Positions 6,435-7,871 of a stretch of DNA of 7,871 nucleotides are shown in pieces. The notes beneath the pieces were generated by a model. It was not told where the DNA came from and did no database searches. It saw only the letters and a program-made list of their open reading frames with translations. Origin of the DNA: Planctomycetota bacterium (lineage in GTDB: Bacteria; Planctomycetota; Brocadiia; Brocadiales; Bathyanammoxibiaceae); NCBI GenBank assembly GCA_030598065.1, contig JAUVQR010000053.1, positions 1 through 7,871 of the forward strand, given 5' to 3'. Every line of letters starts with the position of its first letter. Position 1 is the stretch's first letter. Made by a program: the position numbers and the translations under genes.

Positions 6435-6956
6435 ATGAATACAAATTTACTGGAAATAATCAAAAAGAGACGCAGTGTGAGAAGGTTCATGGACAGGGAG
6501 CTACCCGAGGAGATGGTCAATGAACTGGTCGAGGCGCTTATATGGGCCCCTAGCGCAGGCAACCTGCAGAGCCGTCGGTTTTACTTCATTCGCAACCGGC
6601 AACTCAGAGATGACCTTGTAGTGCCGGCATGGGGACAGAACTTCATCGCCGAGGCGCCGCTTGCGGTAGTGGCCTGCGCCGACATGCGCATCTCCGCGCA
6701 CTACGGGGACAGGGGCACCGACCTGTATGCGCTACAGGACGTCGCCGCCAGCGTGCAGAACCTGCTCCTGCTGGCCTGCTCGCACGGGCTTGCCACCGTA
6801 TGGGTGGGTGCCTTCGATGAACAGGGAGTGGCACAGGCGCTGGGCCTGCCCGAATACCTGCGACCCGTTGCAATCGTCCCGGTGGGCTACCCGGCGGAAC
6901 AACCCCGCGCGCCCAGACGCCTCTCCCACGACAAGGCCGTCGTCTTCATTGATTAA
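6435..6956 (+). CDS. FMN-dependent nitroreductase-family protein
   Basis: Small flavoprotein oxidoreductase of 173 residues, in the usual range for single-domain nitroreductases, which use FMN and NAD(P)H as dimers. The N-terminal IIKKRRSVRRF (8-18) is the FMN-phosphate binding motif. APSAGNLQSRRFYFI (38-52) is the second FMN motif; here Ser46-Arg-Arg stands where most members have Pro-Trp, so the flavin pocket may differ. The later HGLATVWVGAFDE and LRPVAIVPVGYPAE are the conserved Gly-rich stretch and the C-terminal strand. The natural substrate cannot be predicted. The frame is open from an ATG at 6381, but that lies at or before the predicted transcription start; the ATG at 6435 begins the protein at the usual place, 11 residues before the RRS motif. 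Its ribosome site is weak (CGGA). It is divergent from the Gld operon, with no evidence of a shared function. Confidence 0.88.
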   Translation: MNTNLLEIIKKRRSVRRFMDRELPEEMVNELVEALIWAPSAGNLQSRRFYFIRNRQLRDDLVVPAWGQNFIAEAPLAVVACADMRISAHYGDRGTDLYALQDVAASVQNLLLLACSHGLATVWVGAFDEQGVAQALGLPEYLRPVAIVPVGYPAEQPRAPRRLSHDKAVVFID

Positions 6957-6967
6957 TAAAATAGAAT

Positions 6968-6996
6968 AGACGAGTTGATACAGAATCACGTCTTTT
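6968..6996 (+). terminator. Weak candidate terminator after the nitroreductase gene
   Basis: AGACG (6968-6972) pairs with CGTCT (6989-6993), and TGAT (6976-6979) with ATCA (6985-6988), around a 5-base loop with a 3-base bulge (6973-6975). T residues follow at 6993-6996. It begins 11 bases after the stop codon. The stem is short and bulged and the T-run is brief, so this is tentative. Confidence 0.35.
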
Positions 6997-7340
6997 GACC
7001 CCACTCAAAGGCAAGATTCCGCGCCAACCCGTGAGACGGCCGCCACAAGACGTCAAGAATCGTACAAATACACCCCGTACAAGACGATTTTGCCGGTTCA
7101 GACACCCGCCGGCACTCGACACACATGTAAGTCTATTGTATGTAAGCAGTTACAGTGATTTCACACCGATTGGCGGATTTCCAACAAAAACACGGCCTAA
7201 AGAGGCAAATCGGGTATTTGAGAGGCGAGTAAATAGTTTTCCACTAAAAAAGCCTCACAACAGGCGCTAAACCAAACACTTCCTGACACAAATCGTGCGT
7301 ATCGTAACTGACACATCGCACAGCATGGTGGTCAACTACT

Positions 7341-7354
7341 TAAACGGACGTTTA
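7341..7354. repeat. Perfect dyad TAAACG-GA-CGTTTA
   Basis: Two 6-bp arms with a 2-bp spacer, the size of a small operator half-site pair, but no promoter or gene is recognisable next to it. Confidence 0.3.
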
Positions 7355-7539
7355 TGGTGGAAAGCGCACAGCTAACTGGATCTCCCGGCCTCGCAGTCGC
7401 AGGTCTGAGAAATTTGTCCTGTGTGAGAGGGGGGAATAACCACCAATGAATTACCTGCCCGGAAGGCATTCAGGAAAAACCGCGCACAAACCAACACGCC
7501 GCGACATCAATCTCTGTGTCACACACCCGAGCACCTGAA

Positions 7540-7578
7540 CCGCAAGACCGCAAGACCCAGGACCACAAGACCACAGAA
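7540..7578. repeat. Short 8-bp tandem repeat, unit CCGCAAGA
   Basis: CCGCAAGA occurs twice in tandem (7540-7547, 7548-7555) and is followed by degenerate copies CCCAGGA, CCACAAGA and CCACAGAA. About five units in all; non-coding as far as can be seen. Confidence 0.6.
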
Positions 7579-7585
7579 AACCTCA

Positions 7586-7611
7586 AAAAGCCGGCTTTTA
7601 GCCCCAAAAGC
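7586..7611. repeat. Overlapping palindrome and hairpin, possible terminator
   Basis: A perfect 14-base palindrome AAAAGCCGGCTTTT (7586-7599) overlaps a second hairpin with arms GCTTTT (7594-7599) and AAAAGC (7606-7611) and a 6-base loop. In minus-strand RNA the palindrome is followed by one further U. The two folds exclude each other. It could end minus-strand transcription from the possible gene at the right edge, but it lies more than 100 bases beyond that stop. Confidence 0.35.
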
Positions 7612-7624
7612 GGTCCCGTGCAAC

Positions 7625-7638
7625 ATAATAACTATTAT
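7625..7638. repeat. Perfect dyad ATAATA-AC-TATTAT
   Basis: A/T-rich inverted repeat with 6-bp arms and 2-bp spacer, followed closely by the palindrome ATAGCTAT (7647-7654). Could be an operator, or simply A/T-rich spacer sequence. Confidence 0.3.
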
Positions 7639-7672
7639 CGGACGTTATAGCTATTTCATTTATATACGCCTC

Positions 7673-7711
7673 CCGGCCGCGCCCTATACACTTCCCTCTC
7701 ACCCCGGCCGG
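7673..7711 (-). repeat. GC-rich stem with 25-base loop
   Basis: CCGGCCG (7673-7679) is complementary to CGGCCGG (7705-7711), a 7-bp all-GC stem. On the minus strand it begins 13 bases after the stop of the possible partial gene at the right edge. No U-run follows, so it is not a classical terminator, though it could protect a 3' end. Confidence 0.35.
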
Positions 7712-7724
7712 ACATCACATTTTA

Positions 7725-7871
7725 CTACAAGTTCAATAAGTTCAATTTCCCATTTTCCATAAGACACCTGCCCCGCGCTACACAAATCTGAACACCGTCC
7801 TGGGCGCAGGTCTGGCCCGTCACCACCCCAGCTACATCGTTGAGAAGCGCCCCGGCCGAGACTTTAGCCGC
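7725..7871 (-). CDS. Possible 3' end of an unrecognised gene cut by the window
   Basis: Reading the minus strand from the last base, 48 codons are open to a TAG at 7725-7727. The peptide is protein-like, rich in Ala, Gly and Val (AAKVSAGALLNDVAGVVTGQ, then two further Cys-containing segments) and ends NLLNL. G predominates at the first codon position and G or C at the third, as in real genes. I do not recognise a family. Against it: 48 open codons occur by chance fairly often at this base composition, the start lies outside the window, and a plus-strand frame is also open over the same bases, though without any start codon. Confidence 0.4.
   Translation of the reverse strand, partial: AAKVSAGALLNDVAGVVTGQTCAQDGVQICVARGRCLMENGKLNLLNL
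7729..7746. repeat. Tandem 9-bp repeat AAGTTCAAT x2
   Basis: AAGTTCAAT occurs twice with no gap. It lies in the last codons of the possible minus-strand gene and there encodes the LNLLNL end. Likely a small slippage duplication. Confidence 0.6.

Larger units (their letters stand above)
6997..7724. other. Gene-free stretch with short dyads and tandem repeats
   Basis: No frame here has both a credible start and protein-like composition. The longest open frame (6995-7270, plus) would begin with TTG without a ribosome site and yields an Arg/Pro/Thr-rich product I do not recognise. The stretch holds several dyads and one short tandem repeat, listed separately. I see no tRNA, riboswitch or insertion sequence. 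If the frame at the right edge is a gene, this is a long spacer between two convergent genes. Confidence 0.6.

Noticed and set aside
7058..7091. Inverted repeat AATCGT...ACGATT followed by TTTT as a terminator
   Set aside because: The loop is about 20 bases and the stem only 6 bp and A/T-rich; too weak to call.
7091..7114. TGCCGG...CCGGCA hairpin with an internal GGTTCA resembling a tRNA T-arm
   Set aside because: No acceptor, D or anticodon arms can be placed around it, so it is not a tRNA.
6995..7270. A 91-codon plus-strand frame downstream of the nitroreductase
   Set aside because: TTG start without a ribosome site; Arg/Pro/Thr-rich product with no recognisable motif.
7446..7538. A 30-codon plus-strand frame starting with ATG after a G-rich stretch
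   Set aside because: The G-run is more than 10 bases upstream and poorly placed, and the peptide has no recognisable feature; chance is the simpler explanation.

Overview
The window is dominated by one complete minus-strand transcription unit of about 6.3 kb. It runs from a near-consensus sigma70-type promoter (6271-6298) to a strong intrinsic terminator at the left edge (1-41). In transcription order it encodes: an 82-residue protein resembling the RNA polymerase omega subunit; a GldA-type ABC ATPase; a GldF-type six-helix ABC-2 permease; a GldG-type membrane-anchored auxiliary protein; and an 859-residue N-terminally anchored protein built from about five DUF4340-like units, ending in a roughly 95-residue Gly/His/Ser/Tyr repeat tail. 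Genes are 4-bp overlapping or separated by 7-18 bases. Two of the ribosome binding sites lie in the last codons of the gene before.

A divergent plus-strand gene (6435-6956) with its own promoter (6352-6380) encodes a small FMN-dependent nitroreductase-family protein. After it come about 770 bases with no convincing gene, holding only short tandem repeats and dyads. At the right edge an open minus-strand frame (7725-7871) may be the C-terminal end of a gene cut by the window.

Organism: a bacterium of moderate GC that uses ATG, GTG and probably TTG starts. The GldA-GldF-GldG-DUF4340 operon is found in several phyla (Bacteroidota, Planctomycetota, Myxococcota and others). The omega-like protein's GGPYRL...KRVRQLVRG core followed by NPVD recalls divergent omega subunits of Planctomycetota-like bacteria, so that phylum is my best but weak guess. 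No mobile element, CRISPR array, tRNA or rRNA was found.

Working together: the ATPase, permease and GldG-like protein should form an inner-membrane ABC complex. The GldG-like and DUF4340 proteins place large domains outside the cytoplasm, and the glycine-rich tail is predicted to be exposed there. The substrate is unknown; outside gliding Bacteroidota this family has no settled function. The most unusual element is the HGSY-glycine tail. The most informative reannotation is that both divergent genes must start downstream of the longest possible ATG, because the promoters overlap those longer frames.
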